6,516 nt of DNA, from the NCBI GenBank assembly GCA_945949625.1, contig CAMFFI010000063.1, forward strand, positions 1-6,516, written 5' to 3'. The stretch's first letter is position 1. Each line of letters starts with the position of its first letter. Origin of the DNA: an uncultured bacterium (GTDB lineage Bacteria > Bacillota > Clostridia > Oscillospirales > Acutalibacteraceae). The translations under genes were made by a program, and so were the position numbers. Below, piece by piece: positions 1 to 6,469 of this stretch. Below the pieces are notes generated by a model that was not told the DNA's origin, did no database searches, and worked only from the letters and a program-made list of their open reading frames with translations.

Positions 1-79
1 GGGAGGCAAGAATAAAAGCATATAGGTTATGCAGTATTAGCGGATAATGTGTAGTAACAACCCTTGCGGCTGTCCCTAC
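1..79 (-). repeat. Left copy of a 79-bp dispersed repeat, inverted relative to the right copy
   Basis: The reverse complement of 6391-6469 matches this stretch without gaps at 72 of 79 bases; the differences fall at positions 19, 33, 39, 42, 45, 55 and 56. The end at 51-79 corresponds to the GTAGGGACA/TGTCCCTAC hairpin of the right copy, but substitutions at 55 and 56 break two pairs of the stem, so this copy looks partly decayed. The first six bases (GGGAGG) are the complement of the start of the second palindromic module seen at the right end. The element therefore probably continues beyond the window. No coding capacity is visible. It lies downstream of glgP and its terminator. Confidence 0.85.
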
Positions 80-130
80 TGATTGCTTCTTTATGTTTAA
101 TAAACCGTAACATCATAATTACAAAGGCAT

Positions 131-170
131 AAAAATATCCCGCACTTTTAAAGTGCGGGATTTGTTTTTG
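131..170 (-). terminator. Intrinsic terminator of the malQ-glgP operon, possibly bidirectional
   Basis: A perfect 11-bp GC-rich stem (arms 137-147 and 151-161, core CCCGCACTT/AAGTGCGGG) closes a 3-base loop. It starts 27 bases after the glgP stop codon. Read on the minus strand the hairpin is followed by ATTTTTAT, the T-run expected of a Rho-independent terminator. On the plus strand it is followed by TTTGTTTTTG, so it could also stop transcription coming from the left. Position and T-run make the glgP assignment firm; use in the other direction is inference. Confidence 0.9.
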
Positions 171-188
171 CATTATCGGGTTCGTAGA

Positions 189-2561
189 TTAGTCCTTTTT
201 ACCCTTGTAGGTTGTGTGCCAGATATCCTTAGCATATTCAAGAATAGCACGGTCAGAGCTGAACATTCCTGCGTTTGCTACGTTCTTTAAGCACTTTTCG
301 CCAAAGAGAAGTCTGTTTGAATAATCAGCGTTAGCCTTAATCTTAGCGTCAACATAAAGAGGAAGGTCATAAATTACAAAGTAATGGTCCGGAGCATGCC
401 ATGAAGCACCGTCAAGGAGTGCCTTGTGAAGCTCTGCAAAGCTGCCCTCGCCCTGAGCACCGTTGTCACTGAAGGTACCGTCAACAAGTGTGTCGATAAC
501 ACGCTTAATTTCAGGATTTGCCTCGTAAATAGCTCTTGGGTTGTAGCCTTCTGCCTTAAGTCTGTCAATATCCTCAACTCTTGCGCCGAAGATATACTCG
601 TTTTCTTCGCCTGCCTGCTCTGCAATTTCAATGTTTGCACCGTCATATGTGCCCAGTGTAACTGCACCGTTAAGCATAAACTTCATATTACCTGTACCTG
701 AAGCCTCAAGACCTGCTGTTGAAGTCTGCTCTGAAATATCAGCGGCAACAACGATTTTTTCAGCGTAAGATACGTTATAGTTGGAAACAAAGTAAACCTG
801 AAGCTTGTCCTTTGTATCAGGGTCATTGTTTACAAGCTTAGCAATTTCGTTGATATATTTGATAATAGCCTTAGCTCTTGCATAACCGGGAGCAGCCTTA
901 GCACCGAAGATGAATGCTGTTGGGTTCCAGTTAGGCAGCTTGCCGTCCTTAAGCTTGAAGTAAATATCCATAATGGAGAAAGCGTTAAGGAGCTGTCTCT
1001 TATATTCGTGCAAACGCTTAACCTGAACGTCAAAGATGAAGTCAGGGTTTACATCGAAGTTGTCCATTTTCTTCATATAAGCTGCAAGCTGTTTTTTCTT
1101 TGTCTTTTTAATCTTATTAAATTCCTTGATTGAAGCGTCGTCAATCTGGTCGTTAAGCTTTGAAAGCTTTGAAAGATCTGTTTCCCAGCCCTTGCCCACA
1201 CGTTCAGTAATAAACTTGGCAAGCTCAGGGTTGCAAAGACCGAGCCATCTGCGCTGTGTGATACCGTTTGTTTTGTTCTGGAATCTTTCGGGATAAACCT
1301 CGTACCAATCTTTAAGAACGTCGTCCTTGAGGATTTCTGTATGAAGCTTAGCAACACCGTTTACATAAACGGAAGCATATGTTGCAAGTCTTGCCATATG
1401 AACTGCGTTGTCAGCAATTATACGCATCTGATGAATTTTATCATCGGAAAGTCCCTTGCCCTTAAGCTCGTGATATTCCTTTTCGTTGATTCTTTCAATG
1501 ATTGAATAAACCTCGGGAATAACGTCACGCATAAGGTCAATGCTCCATTTTTCAAGAGCCTCTGCAAGAACGGTGTGGTTTGTATAGTTAAAGGTACGTC
1601 TTGCAATTTCAAAAGCCTCGTCAAAGCTTAAGCCTTCAAGCTGGAACAAACGAACAAGCTCTGGAATACATACAACAGGGTGTGTATCGTTAAGCTGAAT
1701 TGTGTTTTCCTCTGCAAAATGACTGAAGTCGTTGCCGTGCTTTGCCTTGTAACGGCTCATAATATCCTGAAGTGAAGCAGAGCAGAAGAAATACTGCTGT
1801 TTTAAACGAAGAACCTTTCCTTCGTGAGAGTTATCGTTAGGATAAAGAACCTTAGTGATGTTTTCAGCGTCGTTTTTAGCTTTAACAGCAGCGTCATAGT
1901 GACTGTTGTTGAATTCTGTGAAGTTAAATTCGTCAACTGCCTCTGCCTGCCACAGACGAAGAGTATTGATGTTCTTTGTGCCGTAGCCGATAACAGCCAT
2001 ATCATAAGGAACAGCCTTAACTGTTTGTGTTCTGAAGGATACTGTAACAGCCTGATCCTCTCTGCGAATGCACCAAGGATCTTCAAAACGCTGCCAGTCA
2101 TCGGCAACCTCAACCTGATAGCCGTCTTTAATAAGCTGTTTGAAAAGACCGTATTTGTAGCGGATTCCGTAGCCGTCAAGAGGAACCTCCTGAGTAGCGG
2201 CACTGTCAAGATAGCAAGCGGCAAGACGTCCAAGACCGCCGTTACCTAAAGCTGCGTCGTCAATGTCTTCAAAAACATTAATGTCAATGCCTTTTCTCTT
2301 GAGCATAGCTTTTGTTTCATCTAAGGCGCCGATGCAGTAAAGATTGTTATAAATCATACGGCCCATAAGAAATTCTGCTGAAAAATAGTAAGCTCTTCTT
2401 GATTCAGCGTGTTTTTTCTTACTTCTTGCCCAGTTGTCTGCAATTTCGCCCATTACAGCCTTGCCTAAAGCAAGATGAAGCTGTGAAGGGGTAAGGTTTT
2501 CAGGCTTATCACAGTACATTTCTTTGGCTGTAAGTTTAAGATTTTCCATAATGTTACCCAT
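189..2561 (-). CDS. glgP: Glycogen/starch/maltodextrin phosphorylase (GT35 family)
   Basis: Cytoplasmic PLP-dependent enzyme that phosphorolyses alpha-1,4-glucan ends to glucose-1-phosphate. The 790-residue protein is near full family length (about 800-840). Visible motifs, in order: YYFSAEFLMGR (58-68), GNGGLGRLAAC (106-116), LNDTHP (290-295), KTNGITQRRWL (430-440), VKRLHEYKRQLLN (514-526) and the PLP-site signature EASGTGNMKFMLN (619-631), whose Lys627 (codon at 681-683) should form the Schiff base with PLP. I chose the ATG at 2561 because GGAGG at 2572-2576 lies 10 bases upstream. An in-frame TTG at 2570 would be only 1 base from it, and the next ATG at 2549 is 22 bases away. The gene follows malQ by 5 bp, indicating cotranscription, and is closed by the hairpin at 131-170. 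Sequence alone does not separate GlgP from MalP specificity; the malQ partner suggests maltodextrins, possibly also stored glycogen. Confidence 0.96.
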   Translation of the reverse strand: MGNIMENLKLTAKEMYCDKPENLTPSQLHLALGKAVMGEIADNWARSKKKHAESRRAYYFSAEFLMGRMIYNNLYCIGALDETKAMLKRKGIDINVFEDIDDAALGNGGLGRLAACYLDSAATQEVPLDGYGIRYKYGLFKQLIKDGYQVEVADDWQRFEDPWCIRREDQAVTVSFRTQTVKAVPYDMAVIGYGTKNINTLRLWQAEAVDEFNFTEFNNSHYDAAVKAKNDAENITKVLYPNDNSHEGKVLRLKQQYFFCSASLQDIMSRYKAKHGNDFSHFAEENTIQLNDTHPVVCIPELVRLFQLEGLSFDEAFEIARRTFNYTNHTVLAEALEKWSIDLMRDVIPEVYSIIERINEKEYHELKGKGLSDDKIHQMRIIADNAVHMARLATYASVYVNGVAKLHTEILKDDVLKDWYEVYPERFQNKTNGITQRRWLGLCNPELAKFITERVGKGWETDLSKLSKLNDQIDDASIKEFNKIKKTKKKQLAAYMKKMDNFDVNPDFIFDVQVKRLHEYKRQLLNAFSIMDIYFKLKDGKLPNWNPTAFIFGAKAAPGYARAKAIIKYINEIAKLVNNDPDTKDKLQVYFVSNYNVSYAEKIVVAADISEQTSTAGLEASGTGNMKFMLNGAVTLGTYDGANIEIAEQAGEENEYIFGARVEDIDRLKAEGYNPRAIYEANPEIKRVIDTLVDGTFSDNGAQGEGSFAELHKALLDGASWHAPDHYFVIYDLPLYVDAKIKANADYSNRLLFGEKCLKNVANAGMFSSDRAILEYAKDIWHTTYKGKKD

Positions 2562-2566
2562 TGTAA

Positions 2567-4054
2567 TCAATCCTCCATGCGTCCGTATTTTTCAGACATA
2601 CATTTTAATTTATGTGACAGCTCTTTGGTGAGAGCTTTTTTATCAATTCTCCAAACCCAGTTTCCCCCCAGGGTAGAAGGAACGTTCATTCTTGCCTCTG
2701 TGCCAAGGCCGAGAATATCCTGAATCTGAATAATTGCATAATTTGCTTTACTTTCATAAGCAGTTCTGATAAGTCCCCAGTTAAAGGGTTCGTCCTCTGC
2801 CATTTTGCAGTAGCTTCTTGCATACTCAATGTCGCTTTCCTTTGCGGTAGAAAGCCAGCCCATTAAGGTGTCGTTGTCGTGAGTGCCTGTATAAACAACG
2901 CAGTTTTCCGTATAGTTGTGGGGAAGATAATCGTTTTCCTCATCACTGTCAAATGCAAATTCAAGCACCTTCATACCCGGATAGCCGCTGTCCTTTAAAA
3001 GCTGTGTAACACCGGGAGTTAAGGTTCCCAGGTCTTCGGCTACAATAGGAATATCGCCTATTGTTTCACGCATTTTTTCAAAAAATTCAATGCCCGGGCC
3101 CTCTTTCCATTCGCCGTCAATAGCGTTTTCGGCAGGGAAAGGAATAGCATAGTAGCTGTCAAAAGCTCTGAAGTGGTCGATTCTTGTAATATCAAACAGC
3201 TTTGACGCAGCTTTGATACGTTCAAACCACCATTCATAATCGGTAGCCTTAAGATAATCCCAGTCATAAAGCGGATTGCCCCAAAGCTGACCTGTTTCAG
3301 AGAAGTAATCGGGAGGACAGCCGGCAACGCAAACCGGATCTCCGTCGTCATACAGCCAGAACACCTCAGGATTTGCCCAGGTGTCGGCGCTGTCCATTGC
3401 AACGTAAATAGGCATATCGCCTAAAATCTTAATGCCCAGACCGTTTACATAGGCGCGGAAACTTTCCCACTGCTCGTAAAACTTAAACTGAACGAATTTC
3501 CAGAAATCAATGTCGTCCTTTAATCTGCGCTCATATCTTCTTACAGCGGCTTCCTCGTGCATACGAATTTCGTCGTCTTCCCATTCGGTCCAGGCTTTCA
3601 TATCGTTTTGCTTTTTAACAGCCATATAGAGAGCGTAGTTTTTCAGCCACTTGCTGTTTTTTCTTTTAAAGCGTTTGAATTCAGTCTGGTCCTTTTGTTT
3701 AAAGTTGTCATAAGCAATTTTCAAAACCTGAAAGCGGCTGTTGTAAATTTTTTCATAATCAACTTTAAAGTCATCATCGCCCCAGTCAAACTTTTTGATT
3801 TGAGCCTTTGTCAAAAGACCTTCTTCGCAGAGCATATCCAAATCAATCATATATGGATTGCCTGCATAGGTTGAAAAGGACTGATAGGGTGAATCGCCGT
3901 AGCTTGTAGGGCCTACGGGAAGAATCTGCCAGATTTTCTGACCTGATTTTTTCAGAAAATCAGCAAACTTACGAGCTTCTTTGCCTATTGTGCCGATACC
4001 GTAAGGAGAAGGCAAAGAGGTTATTGGCATAAGAATGCCTGCAACTCGAGCCAT
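2567..4054 (-). CDS. malQ: 4-alpha-glucanotransferase (amylomaltase, GH77)
   Basis: Transfers alpha-1,4-glucan segments between maltodextrins, releasing glucose and making longer chains that phosphorylase can use; a cytoplasmic disproportionating enzyme. The 495-residue length is typical of the short bacterial/plant D-enzyme-like type (Thermus enzyme about 500). The N-terminal part carries the family-typical GILMPITSLPSPYGIGTIG. The three GH77 catalytic acids are all present: nucleophile Asp293 in RIDHFR, acid/base Glu340 in VAEDLG, and Asp395 in GTHDND. The ATG at 4054 is preceded by GGAG at 4063-4066 with 8-base spacing. The last codons (ATG GAG GAT TGA) supply the Shine-Dalgarno of glgP, so translation of the two is probably coupled. 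A strong extended -10 promoter with a palindromic half-site array lies 96-124 bases upstream, so this gene probably heads the operon. No sugar transporter or regulator gene accompanies it here. Confidence 0.96.
   Translation of the reverse strand: MARVAGILMPITSLPSPYGIGTIGKEARKFADFLKKSGQKIWQILPVGPTSYGDSPYQSFSTYAGNPYMIDLDMLCEEGLLTKAQIKKFDWGDDDFKVDYEKIYNSRFQVLKIAYDNFKQKDQTEFKRFKRKNSKWLKNYALYMAVKKQNDMKAWTEWEDDEIRMHEEAAVRRYERRLKDDIDFWKFVQFKFYEQWESFRAYVNGLGIKILGDMPIYVAMDSADTWANPEVFWLYDDGDPVCVAGCPPDYFSETGQLWGNPLYDWDYLKATDYEWWFERIKAASKLFDITRIDHFRAFDSYYAIPFPAENAIDGEWKEGPGIEFFEKMRETIGDIPIVAEDLGTLTPGVTQLLKDSGYPGMKVLEFAFDSDEENDYLPHNYTENCVVYTGTHDNDTLMGWLSTAKESDIEYARSYCKMAEDEPFNWGLIRTAYESKANYAIIQIQDILGLGTEARMNVPSTLGGNWVWRIDKKALTKELSHKLKCMSEKYGRMED
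2572..2576 (-). promoter_or_regulatory. Ribosome binding site of glgP inside the end of malQ
   Basis: GGAGG on the minus strand lies within the last codons of malQ (ATG GAG GAT TGA). It is 10 bases from the ATG at 2561 and 1 base from the TTG at 2570, which is why the ATG is preferred. A ribosome finishing malQ would sit on this site, consistent with translational coupling. Confidence 0.75.
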
Positions 4055-4140
4055 AAAATCAACTCCGTTTTTAAAATATTAAATTTTCTATATAAATAAC
4101 GAAAAATTATTTCTATGATAAATTGCTATACATCCGCAGT

Positions 4141-4179
4141 TTGGTAATTATTTTAACATATTTATTACCAATTGGCAAT
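4141..4179. promoter_or_regulatory. Candidate operator: three TTGGTAAT-type half-sites over the malQ promoter
   Basis: TTGGTAAT (4141-4148), its exact reverse complement ATTACCAA (4164-4171) and the near-copy TTGGCAAT (4172-4179, 7 of 8) occur within 39 bases. The last two abut to form a 16-bp palindrome with one mismatch, lying over the -35 hexamer. The first lies just downstream of the -10 box. The two same-direction half-sites start 31 bases apart, close to three helical turns. The arrangement suggests a dimeric repressor able to bind or bridge across the promoter. I do not recognise the motif as belonging to a specific regulator family. Part of the similarity could be chance in this AT-rich region. 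Confidence 0.5.
4150..4178 (-). promoter_or_regulatory. Sigma-A type extended -10 promoter for malQ-glgP
   Basis: On the minus strand, TTGCCA (4173-4178) and TAAAAT (4150-4155) are separated by exactly 17 bases. A TG dinucleotide one base upstream of the -10 (TGT before TAAAAT) makes an extended -10. Each hexamer matches consensus at 5 of 6 positions. The predicted transcript starts near 4143, leaving a leader of about 90 bases before malQ. No GC-rich terminator separates the pncC stop from this promoter, so some readthrough from pncC is possible. Confidence 0.75.
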
Positions 4180-4198
4180 AGTTTATTTTACAATTAAT

Positions 4199-4738
4199 TT
4201 ACAGCTCTGTGCGCAGAACTTTATATAAAGCAATCTGAGAGGCAAGCTCTCTGACTTTTTGTCGGTTATTCCTGCCATTTTCGTTTAATAAGGTCTTAAA
4301 AGCACAGCAGCAGTCTTTAGTATATAAGCCGATATATACAAGTCCTACAGGCTTTTCGACTGTGCCGCCTGTTGGCCCTGCAATTCCCGTTGTTGATACG
4401 CCTATGTCTGCATTTGCAGCCAAAGCCGCACCCTTTGCCATTTCCACTGCACACCGGGCGGATACTGCACCGTATTTTTCAAGAGTTTCCTCCGATACTC
4501 CCAGAATTTTGTGCTTGATAAAGTTTGCATAGGAACATACTCCAAAGTCAAATACCTCAGATGCGCCTGAAATTTCTGTTATTTTTTTTGAAATCAATCC
4601 TCCCGTACAGCTTTCGGCTGTGGCAAGCTTCAAGCTGTTTTCCTTTAACCTTTCTACAACAAGCCTTTGCAAATCACAGCCGTTTATATGTTCGGTTTTT
4701 AATATATGGTCAAAGGATTTTTCTGTTATCGTTTCCAT
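4199..4738 (-). CDS. pncC: CinA C-terminal domain family protein, nicotinamide-nucleotide amidase (PncC)
   Basis: Predicted to deamidate nicotinamide mononucleotide to nicotinate mononucleotide, returning NMN (for example from NAD-dependent DNA ligase) to NAD synthesis in the cytoplasm. The 179-residue protein is a single CinA-C domain. It has LATAESCTGGLIS (38-50), in which Ser43 is the likely catalytic serine by family knowledge, then GVCSYANFIKHKILGV (66-81), GAVS (90-93) and STTGIAGPTGGTVEKPVGL (115-133). It lacks the N-terminal COG1058 (MoCF-like) half of full-length CinA proteins, so it is the stand-alone form. About 20 residues precede the usual domain start; they look genuine because the ATG has GGAGG at 4745-4749 with 6-base spacing. 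A Cys triplet (143-145) is unusual but lies outside the recognised motifs. It has its own promoter, divergent from rsmE. Fold assignment is firm; in vivo substrate is inferred from the family. Confidence 0.9.
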   Translation of the reverse strand: METITEKSFDHILKTEHINGCDLQRLVVERLKENSLKLATAESCTGGLISKKITEISGASEVFDFGVCSYANFIKHKILGVSEETLEKYGAVSARCAVEMAKGAALAANADIGVSTTGIAGPTGGTVEKPVGLVYIGLYTKDCCCAFKTLLNENGRNNRQKVRELASQIALYKVLRTEL

Positions 4739-4810
4739 TATTATCCTCCGTATGCGCTTTATATAAATATTTTAAATAAAGGTTTTATTTCAAACTATGA
4801 CCTATGCTAT

Positions 4811-4839
4811 ATTTTAACATTGAAGGTTATTTATTGCAA
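4811..4839 (-). promoter_or_regulatory. Extended -10 promoter for pncC, sharing its -35 with the rsmE promoter
   Basis: On the minus strand, TTGCAA (4834-4839) is followed after exactly 17 bases by TAAAAT (4811-4816), with TGT directly before the -10. The predicted start is near 4804, giving a leader of about 65 bases. The stretch ATGTTAAAATA is identical to the -10 region of the malQ promoter. The -35 hexamer is its own reverse complement and also serves the opposite strand. Confidence 0.65.
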
Positions 4840-4862
4840 TATGAAAAAGATTCTGTTATATT
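4834..4862 (+). promoter_or_regulatory. Extended -10 promoter for rsmE-mtnN
   Basis: TTGCAA (4834-4839), a 17-base spacer and TATATT (4857-4862), with TGT immediately before the -10, form an extended -10 promoter. The predicted start near 4869 leaves a short leader of about 30 bases before rsmE. The -35 lies inside a perfect 10-bp palindrome, TATTGCAATA (4832-4841), used in both directions. The rsmE -35 matches consensus at only 4 of 6 positions, so the TG extension probably matters. Confidence 0.65.
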
Positions 4863-4897
4863 AAAAGAAAAGAGATTAAAACAAAGACGGTGTTAAA

Positions 4898-5623
4898 ATG
4901 GCATGGTTTTTTACTGATGAAAATATTTCAGCCGAGGATTATATAATATCCGGTGAAAACGCAAGGCATATTGAAAAAAGCCTTAGAATGAAACCCGGGG
5001 AAGAGCTGACTCTCTGCACTCCCGATATGACTCAGTGCAATTGCGAAATAACACGGATTGCTCCCGGACAGGTGTTCGTAAAGGTCAGGGAAAGGTTTCC
5101 CTGCAAAAACGAACCCGACGTTAAAATAACGCTTTATCAGGCTTTGCCCAAAGGGGATAAAATGGATTACATTGTTCAGAAATGCGTTGAGCTGGGAGTA
5201 AGCAGAATAGTTCCCGTAATTTCATCAAGATGTATTTCACGTCCCGACGAAAAATCCCTGAAAAAGAAAACAGAGCGCTGGCAGAAAATCGCCTTGCAGG
5301 CGGCTATGCAGTCAAGGAGAGGCATTATACCTCAAGTGGAAAAGGCGGTTTCCTTCGAGCAGGCAGTACAAGGAGCTGATAACAGCCTGAACATTATATT
5401 TTACGAATGCGGCGGAGAAAGCGTAAGCTCCGTTATAAATGATAAGTTTGATACCATAGGAATGTTTATAGGCAGTGAGGGCGGCTTTGAAGAAAAAGAG
5501 GTACAGTCCGTTCTTGATAAAGGCGGAAAAGCCGCTACCTTAGGCAGAAGAATTTTAAGGGCGGAAACAGCTCCCCTTGCGGCACTTTCGATTATTATGT
5601 ATCAGACGGGAAACTTTGACTGA
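4898..5623 (+). CDS. rsmE: 16S rRNA (uracil1498-N3)-methyltransferase
   Basis: SAM-dependent SPOUT-class methyltransferase that methylates N3 of U1498 in helix 44 of 16S rRNA in the small subunit, yielding S-adenosylhomocysteine. Its 241 residues match the family (E. coli about 243). The N-terminal part (about 1-70) corresponds to the PUA-like RNA-binding domain, with ARHIEKSLRMKPGEE typical of the family. The SPOUT domain follows, with ALPKGDKMDYIVQKCVELGV (82-101), the SAM-binding FIGSEGGF (190-197) and the knot-loop motif LGRRILRAETA (215-225). At 134-140 the protein reads QAAMQSR where many homologues have AAEQSGR; I treat this as lineage variation. The ribosome site is weak: only a partial match (GGTG, 4889-4892) 5 bases before the ATG. 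In many Clostridia rsmE sits beside prmA or dnaJ; neither is here. mtnN follows after 28 bp. Confidence 0.95.
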   Translation: MAWFFTDENISAEDYIISGENARHIEKSLRMKPGEELTLCTPDMTQCNCEITRIAPGQVFVKVRERFPCKNEPDVKITLYQALPKGDKMDYIVQKCVELGVSRIVPVISSRCISRPDEKSLKKKTERWQKIALQAAMQSRRGIIPQVEKAVSFEQAVQGADNSLNIIFYECGGESVSSVINDKFDTIGMFIGSEGGFEEKEVQSVLDKGGKAATLGRRILRAETAPLAALSIIMYQTGNFD

Positions 5624-5636
5624 TAAAATTAAAAGG

Positions 5637-5644
5637 AAAAGAGG
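5637..5644 (+). promoter_or_regulatory. Ribosome binding site fixing the mtnN start
   Basis: AAAAGAGG ends 7 bases before the ATG at 5652 and lies in the 28-bp gap after rsmE. This decides the start against an in-frame TTG at 5577, which lies inside rsmE and would add 25 residues unlike the family. Confidence 0.75.
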
Positions 5645-5651
5645 CTTTAAA

Positions 5652-6350
5652 ATGATAGGAATTATATGCGCTTTAAAAATAGAGGTTGAGGGTATTCAGA
5701 AAATGATGACGGACGCAAGCACCAAGGAATATGCAAGAATGTCCTTTACAAAGGGTACAATCGGCAAACATCAGGTTGTAGCCGTTGAGTGCGGAATAGG
5801 CAAGGTTAATGCGGCCGTATGCGCACAGGTTATGATAGACTTGTTCAAGCCTGATGTGATTATTAACAGCGGAATTGCTGGCGCCTTGTGCGATGAAGTT
5901 TCCATAGGCGATATTGTGGTTGCAAGAGACGTTGTTCAGCACGATATGGACGGTACGGCTATGGGAGACCCTCCGGGAGAAATCTGGTTTAATGACGAAA
6001 AGAAAATTGCAATTGAAGCAGATGAAAAGGTAAGCAAAGCTTTGTATAACGCTTGCCTAAGCCTTGAAAATACAAAAACCATAATGGGCAGAATTGCCAC
6101 AGGAGATGTATTTGTTGCGGCTGTTGAAAAGCGTTTGTCCATCGGAAAAACCTTCAGCGCTCACGCCTGCGAAATGGAGGGCGGCGCCATAGGTCAGGTT
6201 TGTTACAGAAACGGTGTGCCCTTCGGAATTATACGCAGTATTTCCGACGACATAAATCAAAATGAATTTATGGACTTTGAAAAATTCCGTCTGCTTGCCA
6301 GCGAAAAATCAATAAAAGCAATAGCAGGATTTATGGAAAATTATGACTGA
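5652..6350 (+). CDS. mtnN: 5'-methylthioadenosine/S-adenosylhomocysteine nucleosidase
   Basis: Cytoplasmic hydrolase that splits adenine from methylthioadenosine and S-adenosylhomocysteine (often also 5'-deoxyadenosine), removing inhibitory by-products of SAM use and feeding adenine and methionine salvage. The 232-residue protein matches the family in length and opens with the typical MIGIICAL. The three catalytic residues known from E. coli MTAN (Glu12, Glu174, Asp197) appear to correspond to Glu11 in IEVEGI, Glu176 in CEMEGGAIGQVC and Asp199 in SISDD. The PNP-type phosphorylase fold is further shown by CGIGKVNAA (47-55), NSGIAGAL (72-79) and GRIATGDVFVA (146-156). It follows rsmE by 28 bp on the same strand with no terminator between, so the two are probably cotranscribed; rsmE makes the SAH that this enzyme degrades. 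A palindromic repeat begins 41 bases after the stop and may act as the transcript end. Confidence 0.94.
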   Translation: MIGIICALKIEVEGIQKMMTDASTKEYARMSFTKGTIGKHQVVAVECGIGKVNAAVCAQVMIDLFKPDVIINSGIAGALCDEVSIGDIVVARDVVQHDMDGTAMGDPPGEIWFNDEKKIAIEADEKVSKALYNACLSLENTKTIMGRIATGDVFVAAVEKRLSIGKTFSAHACEMEGGAIGQVCYRNGVPFGIIRSISDDINQNEFMDFEKFRLLASEKSIKAIAGFMENYD

Positions 6351-6390
6351 GGTTTAAGAATATTACTGCGTGTTTAGGCGCACAATTTCG

Positions 6391-6469
6391 GTAGGGACAG
6401 CCGCAAGGGTTGTCCCTACACATTGTCAGCAAATACCGCATAACCTATATTCTTTTATTCTTGCCTCCC
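6391..6469 (+). repeat. Right copy of the 79-bp dispersed repeat, with intact hairpin
   Basis: This is the inverted counterpart of 1-79 (72 of 79 identical). It begins with an intact palindrome at 6391-6419: arms GTAGGGACAGCC and GGTTGTCCCTAC form a 12-bp stem with one G-T pair around a GCAAG loop. A non-palindromic, AT-rich linker runs to 6463 and joins the second palindromic module. No T-run follows the hairpin, so it is not a classical intrinsic terminator, but it could stabilise or end the mtnN transcript. From memory, hairpins built on GTAGGGACA/TGTCCCTAC are common intergenic repeats in gut Clostridia; I could not check this. Confidence 0.85.

Noticed and set aside
1824..2249. Plus-strand open frame of 141 codons within glgP, and a similar minus-strand off-frame one of 143 codons at 1802-2233.
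   Set aside because: Both lie wholly inside the well-supported glgP frame, have low-complexity Leu/Ser/Val/Phe-rich translations with no motifs, and are explained by the codon bias of glgP.
2562..2570. glgP start at TTG 2570.
   Set aside because: Only one base separates it from GGAGG, too close for initiation; the ATG three codons later is better placed.
4055..4198. A terminator or riboswitch between pncC and malQ.
   Set aside because: No GC-rich hairpin with a T-run and no recognisable riboswitch core; the only symmetry is the TTGGTAAT half-site array, which fits DNA binding better.
4525..4779. Plus-strand open frame of 84 codons, hydrophobic, opposite pncC.
   Set aside because: It overlaps the start of pncC and its leader, has no convincing ribosome site, and its hydrophobic look is what the complement of this coding sequence produces.
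4774..4790. AAATAAA/TTTATTT inverted repeat in the pncC leader.
   Set aside because: A 7-bp stem made only of A-T pairs is weak and likely by chance in this AT-rich stretch; there is no T-run or aptamer-like structure.
5577..5651. Longer mtnN starting at TTG 5577.
   Set aside because: It would overlap the end of rsmE by 47 bases and add 25 basic residues. The ATG at 5652 has a well-placed AAAAGAGG and matches the family N-terminus.
6364..6384. Small TGCG/CGCA hairpin just after mtnN as an intrinsic terminator.
   Set aside because: The stem is only about 4 bp, the loop is large and no T-run follows.
1..6469. A composite transposon or integron-like unit bounded by terminal inverted repeats.
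   Set aside because: No transposase, recombinase or target-site duplication is visible. The cargo is core metabolism and rRNA modification, and the repeats look like dispersed palindromic intergenic elements.
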